Shown here one piece after another: positions 1 through 8,045 of a stretch of DNA of 14,412 nt. Below the pieces are notes generated by a model that saw only the letters and a list, made by a program, of their open reading frames with translations, searched no databases and was not told the DNA's origin. This stretch comes from Bermanella sp051277445 (lineage in GTDB: Bacteria > Pseudomonadota > Gammaproteobacteria > Pseudomonadales > Oceanobacteraceae): positions 1 through 14,412 of the forward strand of contig JBNMQC010000051.1 of NCBI GenBank assembly GCA_051277445.1, read 5' to 3'. How positions within the stretch are numbered: the first letter of the stretch is position 1; every line of letters begins with the position of its first letter. A program made the position numbers and the translations under genes.

Positions 1-113
1 ACGGTCTGAAAAATGCCTCTATCGAGATCGATCGTAAGGTGTTAGCTGATTTAGCCGTTAATGAAAAAGGCGCTTTTGCGGCATTAGTTGAAAAAGCTAA
101 AGCCTCTCTGTAA
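1..113 (+). CDS. rplT: 50S ribosomal protein L20, C-terminal end (partial)
   Basis: The window opens inside this gene. Reading from base 3 gives 36 residues ending GAFAALVEKAKASL and a TAA stop. The fragment also contains NASIEIDRKVLADLAV, which matches the conserved C-terminus of ribosomal protein L20. L20 binds 23S rRNA early in assembly of the large subunit, and in E. coli it also represses translation of the infC-rpmI-rplT operon. The position just upstream of pheS is the classical gammaproteobacterial order. The start and the upstream operon lie outside the window. Confidence 0.93.
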   Translation, partial: GLKNASIEIDRKVLADLAVNEKGAFAALVEKAKASL

Positions 114-186
114 GCACCAGCTGACAGTTCGACCTTTTAAAGATCGACAGTTACAAGAAATTTAATTTTTAAGTTGTCTTGTCTCG

Positions 187-222
187 AATAGGGGAAGCGC
201 CATAGGCACTTTCCCTATTTTT
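187..222 (+). terminator. Rho-independent terminator after rplT
   Basis: AATAGGGGAAG at 187-197 pairs with CTTTCCCTATT at 209-219, with one G-T wobble and an 11-base loop, and is followed by a T-rich tail (TATTTTTG). It lies 73 bases after the rplT stop, so it most likely ends the ribosomal protein transcript. Partial read-through into pheS is possible, as is known in E. coli. Confidence 0.85.
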
Positions 223-232
223 GTTTTAAACA

Positions 233-260
233 TTGAATAATAAAACAATGGCAATATAGG
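233..260 (+). promoter_or_regulatory. Candidate sigma-70 promoter for pheST-ihfA
   Basis: TTGAAT (233-238, 4/6 to the -35 consensus) lies 16 bases before TATAGG (255-260, 4/6 to the -10 consensus). It sits just after the rplT terminator and would give a leader of about 130 nt before pheS. The location is sensible but the hexamers are only moderate matches. The stretch from here to pheS holds a 21-codon ATG frame (287-352) and the hairpin at 365-382; I see no second terminator in it. Confidence 0.4.
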
Positions 261-364
261 GCTAGAGCTGAGCCGTGGTTTGGCTTATGTGTCCGTCTCA
301 AATGTTTTATCTGTATCGCCCTCAATATTGTCATTGTGTGGCAGTGGCTTAGGCCTAAATGAAC

Positions 365-382
365 AACACTTGCGAAAGTGTT
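365..382 (+). promoter_or_regulatory. GNRA-capped hairpin upstream of the pheS ribosome binding site
   Basis: AACACTT (365-371) and AAGTGTT (376-382) form a perfect 7-bp stem closed by a GCGA tetraloop, which is of the stable GNRA class. It ends 4 bases before the pheS Shine-Dalgarno GGAG (387-390). There is no T-run after it, so it is not a terminator. It may help keep the ribosome binding site open or act in leader control; the role is inference. Confidence 0.5.
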
Positions 383-398
383 ATTTGGAGCAGGAAAA

Positions 399-1391
399 TT
401 GGAAAACCTACAAAATTTGGTAACCGAAGCACTGGCAAAAGTTGAGCAAGCACAAGATGTGCAAGTGCTAGATCAAGTACGTGTTGATTACCTTGGTAAA
501 AAGGGTGTGCTAACGGCACAACTTAAAACCCTTGGAAAGCTAAGCAATGAAGAACGCCCAGCCGCAGGCGCCAAAATTAACGAAGCTAAACAACAAGTTG
601 AAGATGGCATTCGTGCTAAAAAAGCAGAGCTAGAAAATGCAGCACTCGCTGAAAAACTAAAATCTGAAAGCATTGATGTCACGTTACCGGGTCGTGGTCA
701 GCAAGCGGGTGGTTTGCACCCTGTAACACGCACACTGCAGCGCATTGAAAATTTCTTTAAACATGCTGGCTATAATGTTGCCGTAGGCCCAGAAGTAGAA
801 GATAACTTCCATAATTTCGATGCCTTGAATATCCCAGCTCACCACCCAGCTCGTGCCATGCATGACACCTTTTATTTTGATGCTCAGCAGTTATTGCGTA
901 CTCATACGTCGCCTGTGCAGATCCGTACCATGGAAGCGCAAGAGCCACCTATTCGAATCATTTGTCCGGGCCGTGTTTATCGATGCGATTCCGACCAAAC
1001 CCATACCCCTATGTTTCATCAGGTAGAAGGTTTGTTAGTTGATAAGAAAGTCAGTTTTGCAGACTTAAAAGGCACGGTAGAGCAATTTTTACGTACCTTC
1101 TTTGAAGATGACAACTTAAGTGTGCGTTTTCGCCCGTCTTACTTCCCATTTACTGAGCCATCTGCCGAATTTGATATCCAGTGGGCATCGAGCAAAACAG
1201 GCTGGTTAGAGGTTGGTGGTTGCGGCATGGTGCATCCAAATGTATTGCAAGCAAGTGGCGTGGACCCTGAGCAATACATGGGCTTTGCCTTCGGCCTAGG
1301 GGTAGAGCGCCTAGCCATGTTGCGTTATGGCGTAAACGATTTGCGATTGTTCTTCGAAAATGATGTGAAATTTTTAGAACAATTTAATTAA
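399..1391 (+). CDS. pheS: Phenylalanine--tRNA ligase alpha subunit
   Basis: PheS is the catalytic alpha chain of the cytosolic alpha2-beta2 class II phenylalanyl-tRNA synthetase, which charges tRNA-Phe using ATP. I place the start at TTG 399, giving 330 aa (E. coli PheS is 327). It has GGAG at 387-390 with an 8-base spacer, and the resulting N-terminus MENLQNLV aligns without gaps with E. coli MSHLAELV. The GTG at 378 would add seven unconserved residues and lies in the hairpin. Visible parts are an N-terminal coiled-coil arm (about 1-90), a class II core with FHQVEG and FRPSYFPFTEPSAE, and motif 3 GLGVERLAMLRY at about 299-310. It is the first gene of pheS-pheT-ihfA. A TTG start on an essential gene is less common and may limit translation. 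Confidence 0.97.
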   Translation: MENLQNLVTEALAKVEQAQDVQVLDQVRVDYLGKKGVLTAQLKTLGKLSNEERPAAGAKINEAKQQVEDGIRAKKAELENAALAEKLKSESIDVTLPGRGQQAGGLHPVTRTLQRIENFFKHAGYNVAVGPEVEDNFHNFDALNIPAHHPARAMHDTFYFDAQQLLRTHTSPVQIRTMEAQEPPIRIICPGRVYRCDSDQTHTPMFHQVEGLLVDKKVSFADLKGTVEQFLRTFFEDDNLSVRFRPSYFPFTEPSAEFDIQWASSKTGWLEVGGCGMVHPNVLQASGVDPEQYMGFAFGLGVERLAMLRYGVNDLRLFFENDVKFLEQFN

Positions 1392-1408
1392 TTTACGAAA
1401 AGAATCGG

Positions 1409-1439
1409 GAGCGTAGTGCCCTAGATAGGTTACTGGCTC
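1409..1439 (+). promoter_or_regulatory. Stem-loop in the pheS-pheT gap
   Basis: In the 77-base gap, GAGC, AGT and CCT on the left pair with AGG, ACT and GCTC on the right, giving an interrupted stem with an AGAT loop. No T-run follows, so termination is unlikely. It could be an mRNA stability or processing element between the two cistrons. Only the pairing is seen; the role is unknown. Confidence 0.4.
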
Positions 1440-1468
1440 GCATATAGAAAAGAATTCAGGAATACAAA

Positions 1469-3853
1469 ATGAAATTCAGTGAAAGCTGGTTAAGAGAATG
1501 GGTGAGTCCAAACCTGACCACCGATGAACTTGTTGAACAAGTGACCATGGCGGGCCTAGAAGTGGATGCGGTTGATCCTGTTGCAGGCGAGTTCAGCGGT
1601 ATTGTGGTTGCCCAAGTGGTGAAACGTGAACAGCACCCTGATGCAGACAAATTAAGTTTATGCCAAGTCACCGACGGTACGGATACCTTTCAAATCGTGT
1701 GCGGCGCACCGAATGTACGTGAAGGGTTAAAGGTACCAATGGCGAAAATAGGTGCGGTATTACCCACACCGGATGGCAAAGGTTTTAAGATTAAAAAAGC
1801 CAAATTACGCGGTGTAGAAAGCCACGGTATGTTATGTGCTGAAGCGGAAATGGGTATGGCGGAGCAATCTGACGGCTTAATGGAGCTGGCTGCAGATGCA
1901 CCCATTGGTCAGGATGTGCGTGAATATTTAAACCTCAATGATGCCATTATTGAAGTGGATCTAACGCCAAACCGTGCAGACTGTTTGAGTGTGAAAGGTT
2001 TAGCACGAGAAGTGGGCACATTAAACAATGTAGATGTTAAGCCATTAAACATTGAAGTCATGGCCGCGCAAGTAAACGACACTCTGCCGGTTACCTTATC
2101 AGCCCCTCAAGCATGCCCTAAATATGTGGGACGTGTTGTAAAAGGGGTTGATGTGACGGCGGCGACGCCATTGTGGATGATTGAAAAACTGCGTCGCAGT
2201 GGTATTCGTTCAATCGACCCAATTGTGGATGTGACAAACTATGTGTTGTTAGAACTTGGCCAGCCAATGCACGCATTCGATTTAGCTAAAATCGATGGTG
2301 GTATTAATGTGCGCATGGCGAATGATAAAGAAAAACTGACCTTACTCGATGGCCAAGAAATTGAACTGAGCAGCGATACCTTGGTGATTGCTGATAATGA
2401 AAAAGCCTTAGCGATTGCAGGTGTCATGGGGGGAGAGCATTCTGGTGTAAACACAGATACCACAGACATCTTCTTAGAAGTGGCTTACTTTGACCCGATC
2501 GCCATTGCCGGTAAAGCGCGTAACTATGGTTTGCATACGGATTCGTCTCATCGCTTTGAACGTGGAGTGGATTACCGTTTACAAAATGATGCTATGGAGC
2601 GTGCCACTCAGCTCATTGTTGAGATTTGTGGCGGCCAAGCAGGCCCAGTTGTAAACACTGAAGATGCGACAGCCATGCCAGTTGAAGCGACGGTTGAACT
2701 TCGCGCACAGCGTGTGGTAGATGTTTTGGCACTGGAATTACCAGCAGCTGAAATTGAAACCATGCTGACGCGTTTAGGCATGACGGTGACGGCCAATGCA
2801 ACTGGCTGGACAGTGAACGTACCAAGCTATCGTTTTGATATCAGTATCGAAGCGGACTTAATTGAAGAAATTGCCCGTATCCATGGCTATAACAATTTAC
2901 CAGTGACAACGCCGATGGCCGCTCTTGATCTACAAAGTGAGCCTGAAGTGATTACACCAATTAACACCCTTAAGCAGTTCTGGGTGAGCCGTGGTTACCA
3001 AGAAGCCATTACTTACAGCTTTGTTGACCCGAAAGTACAAAAGCTAGTTGATCCGCAAGTGGAGGGCCTGACATTGGCGAACCCAATTTCAGCGGATATG
3101 GCGGTCATGCGCTCTACCTTGTGGGTAGGCTTAATTAAAGCCGCTGAGCACAACCTGAAGCGTCAGCAATCGGATGTGCGCTTGTTTGAAACGGGTTTGC
3201 GTTTTGTGCCTAACGGCGATGAACTAACGCAAGAGCCAATGTTAGCGGGTCTTATCTGTGGTAGCCGCTTCTCTATGGGTTGGTCAAACGCAGCGGAAAA
3301 GGTGGATTTCTTCGACCTTAAAGGGGACGTAGAAGCCATGTTGAGCATCAATGGTGACACTGAATACCGTTTTGCAGCGGGTGAACACCCTGCACTGCAC
3401 CCAGGTCAGTGTGCTGCGATCTTTAAAGGCGACAAGCAAGTTGGTCTATTGGGTGCTTTACATCCTGTATTACAGAAGCAATTGGGTATCAAAACCCCAT
3501 TGTTTGTATTCGAGCTGTTATTGAGCGAAGTGACCCAGGGTGAGCTGCCTCAATTTACGCCTGTGTCTAAATTCCCTGAAGTTAGCCGTGATCTAGCCTT
3601 CATTGTTGAAGAGAGTGTTCAGTGGTCTCAGGTTGAGCAAATCATCCGAGATCAAGCTGGCCAAAGCCTGACAAATGTCACACTTTTTGACGTATATCGC
3701 GGCCAAGGTATTGAAAATGGTAGAAAAAGTCTGGCTTTAGGCTTGACGTGGCAAGATCCTTCACGCACTCTTAATGATGAAGAAATAACCAGTTCCGTTG
3801 ACAATATCGTCACTAAACTGGGTGAAGGATTAGGTGCCCAACTGCGAGGTTAG
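1469..3853 (+). CDS. pheT: Phenylalanine--tRNA ligase beta subunit
   Basis: PheT is the beta chain of phenylalanyl-tRNA synthetase; it provides tRNA binding and the editing site that hydrolyses Tyr-tRNA-Phe. The 794-aa length matches the family (E. coli 795). The N-terminus MKFSESWLREWV is typical. It is followed by an OB-fold tRNA-binding domain (about 40-150, with HPDADKLSLCQV), the B3/B4 editing region (about 210-385), the B5 domain (about 400-475), the catalytic-like core, and a C-terminal anticodon-binding FDX-ACB domain (about 700-793, FPEVSRDLAF). The start is ATG with AGGA at 1458-1461 and a 7-base spacer. It lies 77 bases after pheS and one base before ihfA, so it is clearly co-transcribed with both. 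Confidence 0.98.
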   Translation: MKFSESWLREWVSPNLTTDELVEQVTMAGLEVDAVDPVAGEFSGIVVAQVVKREQHPDADKLSLCQVTDGTDTFQIVCGAPNVREGLKVPMAKIGAVLPTPDGKGFKIKKAKLRGVESHGMLCAEAEMGMAEQSDGLMELAADAPIGQDVREYLNLNDAIIEVDLTPNRADCLSVKGLAREVGTLNNVDVKPLNIEVMAAQVNDTLPVTLSAPQACPKYVGRVVKGVDVTAATPLWMIEKLRRSGIRSIDPIVDVTNYVLLELGQPMHAFDLAKIDGGINVRMANDKEKLTLLDGQEIELSSDTLVIADNEKALAIAGVMGGEHSGVNTDTTDIFLEVAYFDPIAIAGKARNYGLHTDSSHRFERGVDYRLQNDAMERATQLIVEICGGQAGPVVNTEDATAMPVEATVELRAQRVVDVLALELPAAEIETMLTRLGMTVTANATGWTVNVPSYRFDISIEADLIEEIARIHGYNNLPVTTPMAALDLQSEPEVITPINTLKQFWVSRGYQEAITYSFVDPKVQKLVDPQVEGLTLANPISADMAVMRSTLWVGLIKAAEHNLKRQQSDVRLFETGLRFVPNGDELTQEPMLAGLICGSRFSMGWSNAAEKVDFFDLKGDVEAMLSINGDTEYRFAAGEHPALHPGQCAAIFKGDKQVGLLGALHPVLQKQLGIKTPLFVFELLLSEVTQGELPQFTPVSKFPEVSRDLAFIVEESVQWSQVEQIIRDQAGQSLTNVTLFDVYRGQGIENGRKSLALGLTWQDPSRTLNDEEITSSVDNIVTKLGEGLGAQLRG

Positions 3854-3854
3854 T

Positions 3855-4151
3855 ATGACCGCGATCACCAAGGCTGATATGGCAGAAAAGCTATTTGACG
3901 AACTTGGGATAAATAAGCGCGAAGCCAAAGAAATGGTGGATGTCTTTTTTGAAGAGATTCGTACTTGTTTAACCGAGAAAGAACAAGTTAAGCTTTCTGG
4001 ATTTGGAAATTTTGATTTAAGAGAAAAACGCCAGCGACCTGGGCGTAACCCAAAAACCGGTGAGGAGATTCCTATCTCTGCCCGCTGTGTGGTAACGTTT
4101 AGACCTGGTCAGAAATTAAAAGTACAAGTTGAAGCCTATAACGAAGATTAA
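3855..4151 (+). CDS. ihfA: Integration host factor subunit alpha
   Basis: IhfA is one half of the IHF heterodimer, a sequence-specific nucleoid protein that bends DNA sharply and serves in transcription, replication and recombination. From ATG 3855 the product is 98 aa (E. coli 99) and shows KLSGFGNFDLREK and the beta-arm RPGRNPKTGEEIPI, whose Pro62 corresponds to the DNA-intercalating proline. The start follows the pheT stop by a single base. Its Shine-Dalgarno GAGGT (3846-3850) lies inside the end of pheT, which suggests translational coupling. A GTG at 3834 in the same frame would overlap pheT and add unconserved residues, so I reject it. The partner ihfB is not in the window. E. coli ihfA is autoregulated; I did not identify an IHF site here. 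Confidence 0.97.
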   Translation: MTAITKADMAEKLFDELGINKREAKEMVDVFFEEIRTCLTEKEQVKLSGFGNFDLREKRQRPGRNPKTGEEIPISARCVVTFRPGQKLKVQVEAYNED

Positions 4152-4172
4152 TGTCGTTGCAGTTTGGTGAAG

Positions 4173-4204
4173 AAAAAAGAGCAGCTTAGGCTGCTCTTTT
4201 TTTT
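4173..4204. terminator. Bidirectional terminator between ihfA and mocA
   Basis: AAAAAAGAGCAGC (4173-4185) pairs with GCTGCTCTTTTTT across the four-base loop TTAG and continues into a run of eight T (4197-4204). The A-run on the left gives a T-run on the other strand, so the hairpin serves both ihfA and the convergent molybdenum operon ending at 4220. Confidence 0.95.
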
Positions 4205-4219
4205 GCTTGTCGTTTAGGA

Positions 4220-4846
4220 CTATAGAATGTAATCCGGTAGATCCGTTTGATGATCGATATCTTTCACAATGCCAATGTCAGTTAATTTGAAGGTGTGAAC
4301 CGGTAGTGATTTGATGAGTGGCTGGGCACCTTGGTCGCCTTCTAATTGCATGAGTAATGGTTTTAATTCATGGGCAAAAATCGCTGGGTGACCGGGGGTG
4401 AATGCATTGTCTTTTGCTAAATAAATGGGGCGGCAAACCGCATAATTGTCCTCTTCGAATTGCGTAACAATTGACTGATAACTTTCTTTTTTAATGAGCG
4501 GCATATCACCTAAGCACACCATAATATGGTGGTTCGACTGGATATGTTGGGCTCCTATCTTAATAGAAGTACTGAGGCCTTTTTCATATTCAGTATTGAT
4601 CACTACCTTAAAACCATATTGTTCATATAGTGCTATGAGCTTGGTGTCATTGGGTCTCACGACACACAGCACCTCATCAACATGGGGTTTGACATTCAGG
4701 GCACTGATTAAACCAATGGCGCTGGTGGATATGGTGCCGTCTTCATTCGTATAAGGGATAGCATGCAGTAATTTGTCACCGCCAAAGCGCGTGCCTTTTC
4801 CTGCGGCTAACACAAGGGCGGTTATCTTAGGTTTTATATTTTGCAT
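4220..4846 (-). CDS. mocA: Molybdenum cofactor cytidylyltransferase (MocA-type)
   Basis: This is a 208-aa MobA-like nucleotidyltransferase. MocA transfers CMP from CTP to molybdopterin-bound Mo, making the cytosine-dinucleotide cofactor (MCD) used by xanthine-oxidase-family enzymes. Visible are the nucleotide-binding loop LVLAAGKGTRFGGDK (11-25), CLGDMPL (111-117) with the metal-binding Asp, PGHPAIF (151-157), GDQGA (170-174) and DIDHQTDL near the end. The C-terminal features and the neighbours point to MocA rather than MobA (which makes the GTP-derived cofactor), although substrate choice cannot be proven by eye. It is the last gene of the operon and overlaps the end of xdhC by 13 bases, so it is translationally coupled. 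Confidence 0.85.
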   Translation of the reverse strand: MQNIKPKITALVLAAGKGTRFGGDKLLHAIPYTNEDGTISTSAIGLISALNVKPHVDEVLCVVRPNDTKLIALYEQYGFKVVINTEYEKGLSTSIKIGAQHIQSNHHIMVCLGDMPLIKKESYQSIVTQFEEDNYAVCRPIYLAKDNAFTPGHPAIFAHELKPLLMQLEGDQGAQPLIKSLPVHTFKLTDIGIVKDIDHQTDLPDYIL

Positions 4847-5820
4847 GCTTGCTGGTTTGAGGTGCGAGTGATTTTGGGGACTTCTACGTCATTTTTAATG
4901 GCGGTGATTTCTGCCAGAATCGATAGCGCAATCTCAGCGGGTGTTTTACTGCCAATATAAATACCAACGGGGCCGTGTAAGCGGTCTACTTGTGTTTGTG
5001 AAAAGCCGAAGTGTTCTTGCAGACGCTTTCTGCGCTCTTGATTGTTCACTTGAGAGCCCAATGCCCCTATGTAAAACGCGTCGCTATTGAGCGCCGTTAA
5101 TAACGCCATATCGTCCACTTTTGGATCATGGGCAACGGCTACAATGGCGGTGCGCTCGTCAACCTTCATGGCACTAATGATGTCATCAGGAAAGCCTTCC
5201 AGTAAGGGTAAGTCATGCAATGGCCAGTTCTTTCTGTAGTCTGGTCTTGGGTCGCTGACCAGCACTTCATAGCCTAAGCCTTGAGCCATTTGAGCGAGAA
5301 ACTGTCCGGTTTCACCTGCGCCGATAATCAGCAAGCGCCAAGTGGGGCCAAAAATATTACTCCAAACGTTATCTTTTAATTCAATCTCGTGATGTTTTTG
5401 CCATGCAATACTTTCGGGCGTTGACTGGTTTAACTTAACGCGACGGTAGGTTGCTTGGCGGGATGAAATGCTCTTGATGAGCTGCTCGACTTCTTCACGG
5501 CTGTTCATTGGCTCAATGATTAACTGCAATACGCCGCCGCAGGGGAGGCCAAAGTGGTGGCGTTGCTCGGCGGTTTCACCATAAATAATCAGTTGCGGGG
5601 TGTCACAAGGCTCATGTATTAAGCGTTCGATTAAGTCTTCTTCGACGCAGCCGCCGCTCACACTGCCATAAAATTGCCCACCAGAGCTCACGGCCAACAA
5701 AGACCCCACAGGACGAGGACTGGTTCCCCAAGTCTTCGCTACGGAAACCAAAGTCACTCTGTGGCCTTGCTTGAGTGCGGCTAGGCAACCATTTAACACG
5801 TCCAGCTGTGAGCCTTGCAT
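4834..5820 (-). CDS. xdhC: XdhC/CoxI-family molybdenum-enzyme maturation protein
   Basis: XdhC-type proteins bind molybdenum cofactor, shield it during sulfuration and hand it to the apo-enzyme; they are not part of the mature enzyme. The 328-aa protein has the N-terminal XdhC/CoxI domain with TSPRPVGS (33-40), SGGCVEEDLIE (55-65) and GLPCGG (91-96). The C-terminal Rossmann-like XdhC_C domain has IGAGETG (166-172), AHDPK (230-234), YIGALGS (250-256) and HGPVGIYIGSKTPAEIA (282-298). The conserved Cys residues of SGGCVE and GLPCGG are both present. The start is ATG with AGGAG and a 6-base spacer, 9 bases after the stop of the large subunit gene. The adjacent MCD-forming mocA and the hydroxylase genes give it an obvious client. 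Confidence 0.92.
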   Translation of the reverse strand: MQGSQLDVLNGCLAALKQGHRVTLVSVAKTWGTSPRPVGSLLAVSSGGQFYGSVSGGCVEEDLIERLIHEPCDTPQLIIYGETAEQRHHFGLPCGGVLQLIIEPMNSREEVEQLIKSISSRQATYRRVKLNQSTPESIAWQKHHEIELKDNVWSNIFGPTWRLLIIGAGETGQFLAQMAQGLGYEVLVSDPRPDYRKNWPLHDLPLLEGFPDDIISAMKVDERTAIVAVAHDPKVDDMALLTALNSDAFYIGALGSQVNNQERRKRLQEHFGFSQTQVDRLHGPVGIYIGSKTPAEIALSILAEITAIKNDVEVPKITRTSNQQACKI

Positions 5821-5829
5821 TGAAAACTC

Positions 5830-8043
5830 CTAAGCCAATTTAAGAGGTAGGCTGCGCAAACGTTTGCCCGTCGCTGCAAATATGGCGTTAGCCACGGCAG
5901 CAGCGATAGGCGGTAACCCTGGTTCACCCACTCCTGTTGGGGCTTCATTGCTGTTGATTACGATGACATCAAACTCTGGTGATTCGTTCATGCGCAGCAT
6001 AGGGTAGTTATGGAAGTTAGTTTGCTCAACCATACCGTCTTTGAGTGTGATTTCACCATAAAGGGCAGCGGTTAAGCCATAAATGATCCCACCTTCCATT
6101 TGTGCCTTGATGACATCCGGGTTAACCGCGGTGCCACAGTCAACCACACAGGTCACCTTGTGTACCTTGATGTTGTTGTTTTCAATGGAGACTTCTGCCA
6201 CCTGTGCAACGAAAGAGCCAAATGACATATGCGTGGCGACACCATGAAAGTGCCCTTGAGCAAGGGGTTCCCCCCAGCCCGATTGTTTCGCCGCTTCATT
6301 TAACACCTTGGCCAAACGTGGGTTGTTTTTTAAATGTTTAATACGATAAGCCACGGCATCTTGTTTTTGATCGGCGGCCACTTCGTCCATCATGGACTCT
6401 TTAAAAAAGCCGCTAAAGCTGTGTCCCACACTGCGCCAGAATCCCATGGGTAAGCCTGGGTCGACAGTGACATGGTTCACCTGTTTATTTGGGCTGTCAT
6501 AATCTTCAAATAAGCCTTCGATGCTGGAAGGGTCCACGATCCAGCCATCAAATAACCCATAACCGCGTTTACTTAACCAGTCCACCATGGCGTTGGGCAT
6601 GAACCCTGGGGCCATGGCGTCAACGGTTTCGTCAATCATGTAGGGCATGATGTTAGGACCCACGCGTTTTACGTGCCAATCTGTGATGGTGCCATCTTTG
6701 TTCAAACCAATATCAAATCTAGCAAGCGCAGCTGGGCGGTATAAGTCATGTTGGGTGTCGTCTTCACGGCTCCAAATAAGCTGTACTGGCAGTTTGGACG
6801 CTTTTGCGATAGCGGTGGCTTGTGCAACAAAGTCTGATGCGCTGCGTCGACCGAAGCCACCTCCTAAATAGGTACTGTGCACGGTGACGTCATCTTTTGA
6901 AACATCGGCAAAAAGGGCGGCAATGTTTTTTGCCATACCTGGACTTTGGCTGCCCACCCAAACATCCACTTTGCCGTTTTCAATTTTTACTGTGCAGTTC
7001 ATGGGTTCCATGGTGGCATGAGCCAAATAAGGTGCCCAATATTGCGCACTAATGACTTTGTCTGCTTGTTGAATGGCGTTGGCATCACCTTCATCGTGAC
7101 CGTTATCGCCCTCTTTTTTCAGGGCATTTTCAAATAGCCCCATTCCATTGTTGGCATCCAAAGAGTGGGTTGAAAAAGCGCTTAAGGTTTCAGGCAGTTG
7201 CCACTGAACGTCCACTTTTGCGAGGGCGTTTTTTGCCTGGTAATAATGTTCAGCCACCACCGCGACGCCGTTATGTATGGCGACAATGGCTTTGACGCCG
7301 GGCATTGTTTTCGCGGCACTGTCATCAAATGATTTCACGGTACCACCGAATACAGGACTTTGCTTGAGGGCGGCTTTTTGTAAACCGTCAAAGTTCACAT
7401 CAAGGCCAAACTGAGCCGTGCCAGTACTTTTCGCTTGGGCATCGAGGCGTTGATTGTATTGGCCAATGTATTTGAACTCACTGGCCGGTTTAAGTGGGGC
7501 ATCTTCAGGGAAATCCAGTGTGCTTGCCACATCAACAAAGTCACCGTAGGTAAATGCCTTACCTTGAACGAAAACTTGCCCATCTTGGGTTTGGATGTTT
7601 TCAAGTGCGGTATTTAACTGCTTGGCTGCGGCTTGGCGAATCACTAAACGAGTGTTTGCTGCCAACTGACGAAGGGGAACAAAGTGCCCTTTGATACTGG
7701 TGCTGCCGCCTGTGATTTGCATACCAAATTCTGGGTTTGAGAAGTCTTCATGGGCGCCAGTGAGATGAACGCTGATTTTGGAAGGTGGAATATCCAACTC
7801 TTCTGCTAATAAAGTAGTCAGGCCGGTGTGTACCCCTTGGCCCATCTCACTTCGAGGTAAGTAAAAATGCACCGCATTTTGTGGTGTGATTTGTAAAATG
7901 GCACTGGGTGTTAAGGAATGTTGTCCGCTGGCATGAGCATGACCGGTGAGACCCATCAGAGGAATGCCAACAATTAAACCACCGCCCGCTAAGGTGGAGT
8001 GCTTTAAAAAGCGACGACGAGAGATATCAACTTGAGTGGTCAT
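5830..8043 (-). CDS. Tat-exported molybdopterin-binding subunit of a xanthine-oxidase-family hydroxylase (IorB-like)
   Basis: This 737-aa large subunit belongs to the isoquinoline 1-oxidoreductase beta / aldehyde dehydrogenase group, which hydroxylates aldehydes or N-heterocycles with water as oxygen source. The N-terminus has a twin-arginine signal, SRRRFLK (8-14), then a hydrophobic stretch (about 18-33) and a likely cut near AHA-S (36-39), so the enzyme should be periplasmic. An aldehyde/xanthine dehydrogenase a/b-hammerhead region lies near 195-285. Two molybdopterin-binding regions follow, with GGGFGRRS (394-401) and GVGEPGLPP (704-712), where Glu707 is the expected catalytic base. The start is ATG with GGAGG and a 7-base spacer, two bases after the small subunit stop. 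The substrate cannot be told from sequence. Confidence 0.9.
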   Translation of the reverse strand: MTTQVDISRRRFLKHSTLAGGGLIVGIPLMGLTGHAHASGQHSLTPSAILQITPQNAVHFYLPRSEMGQGVHTGLTTLLAEELDIPPSKISVHLTGAHEDFSNPEFGMQITGGSTSIKGHFVPLRQLAANTRLVIRQAAAKQLNTALENIQTQDGQVFVQGKAFTYGDFVDVASTLDFPEDAPLKPASEFKYIGQYNQRLDAQAKSTGTAQFGLDVNFDGLQKAALKQSPVFGGTVKSFDDSAAKTMPGVKAIVAIHNGVAVVAEHYYQAKNALAKVDVQWQLPETLSAFSTHSLDANNGMGLFENALKKEGDNGHDEGDANAIQQADKVISAQYWAPYLAHATMEPMNCTVKIENGKVDVWVGSQSPGMAKNIAALFADVSKDDVTVHSTYLGGGFGRRSASDFVAQATAIAKASKLPVQLIWSREDDTQHDLYRPAALARFDIGLNKDGTITDWHVKRVGPNIMPYMIDETVDAMAPGFMPNAMVDWLSKRGYGLFDGWIVDPSSIEGLFEDYDSPNKQVNHVTVDPGLPMGFWRSVGHSFSGFFKESMMDEVAADQKQDAVAYRIKHLKNNPRLAKVLNEAAKQSGWGEPLAQGHFHGVATHMSFGSFVAQVAEVSIENNNIKVHKVTCVVDCGTAVNPDVIKAQMEGGIIYGLTAALYGEITLKDGMVEQTNFHNYPMLRMNESPEFDVIVINSNEAPTGVGEPGLPPIAAAVANAIFAATGKRLRSLPLKLA

Positions 8044-8045
8044 TA

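Noticed and set aside
287..352. Possible pheM-like leader peptide before pheS
   Set aside because: It has only one Phe codon, no good ribosome site, and no terminator between it and pheS, so classical Phe attenuation is not supported.
4494..4754. 86-codon + strand frame inside mocA
   Set aside because: It is antisense to mocA, which carries intact family motifs throughout.
7395..7617. Overlapping open frames on both strands inside the molybdopterin subunit gene
   Set aside because: They are frame shadows of a gene with clear motifs and operon context; the compositions are not protein-like.
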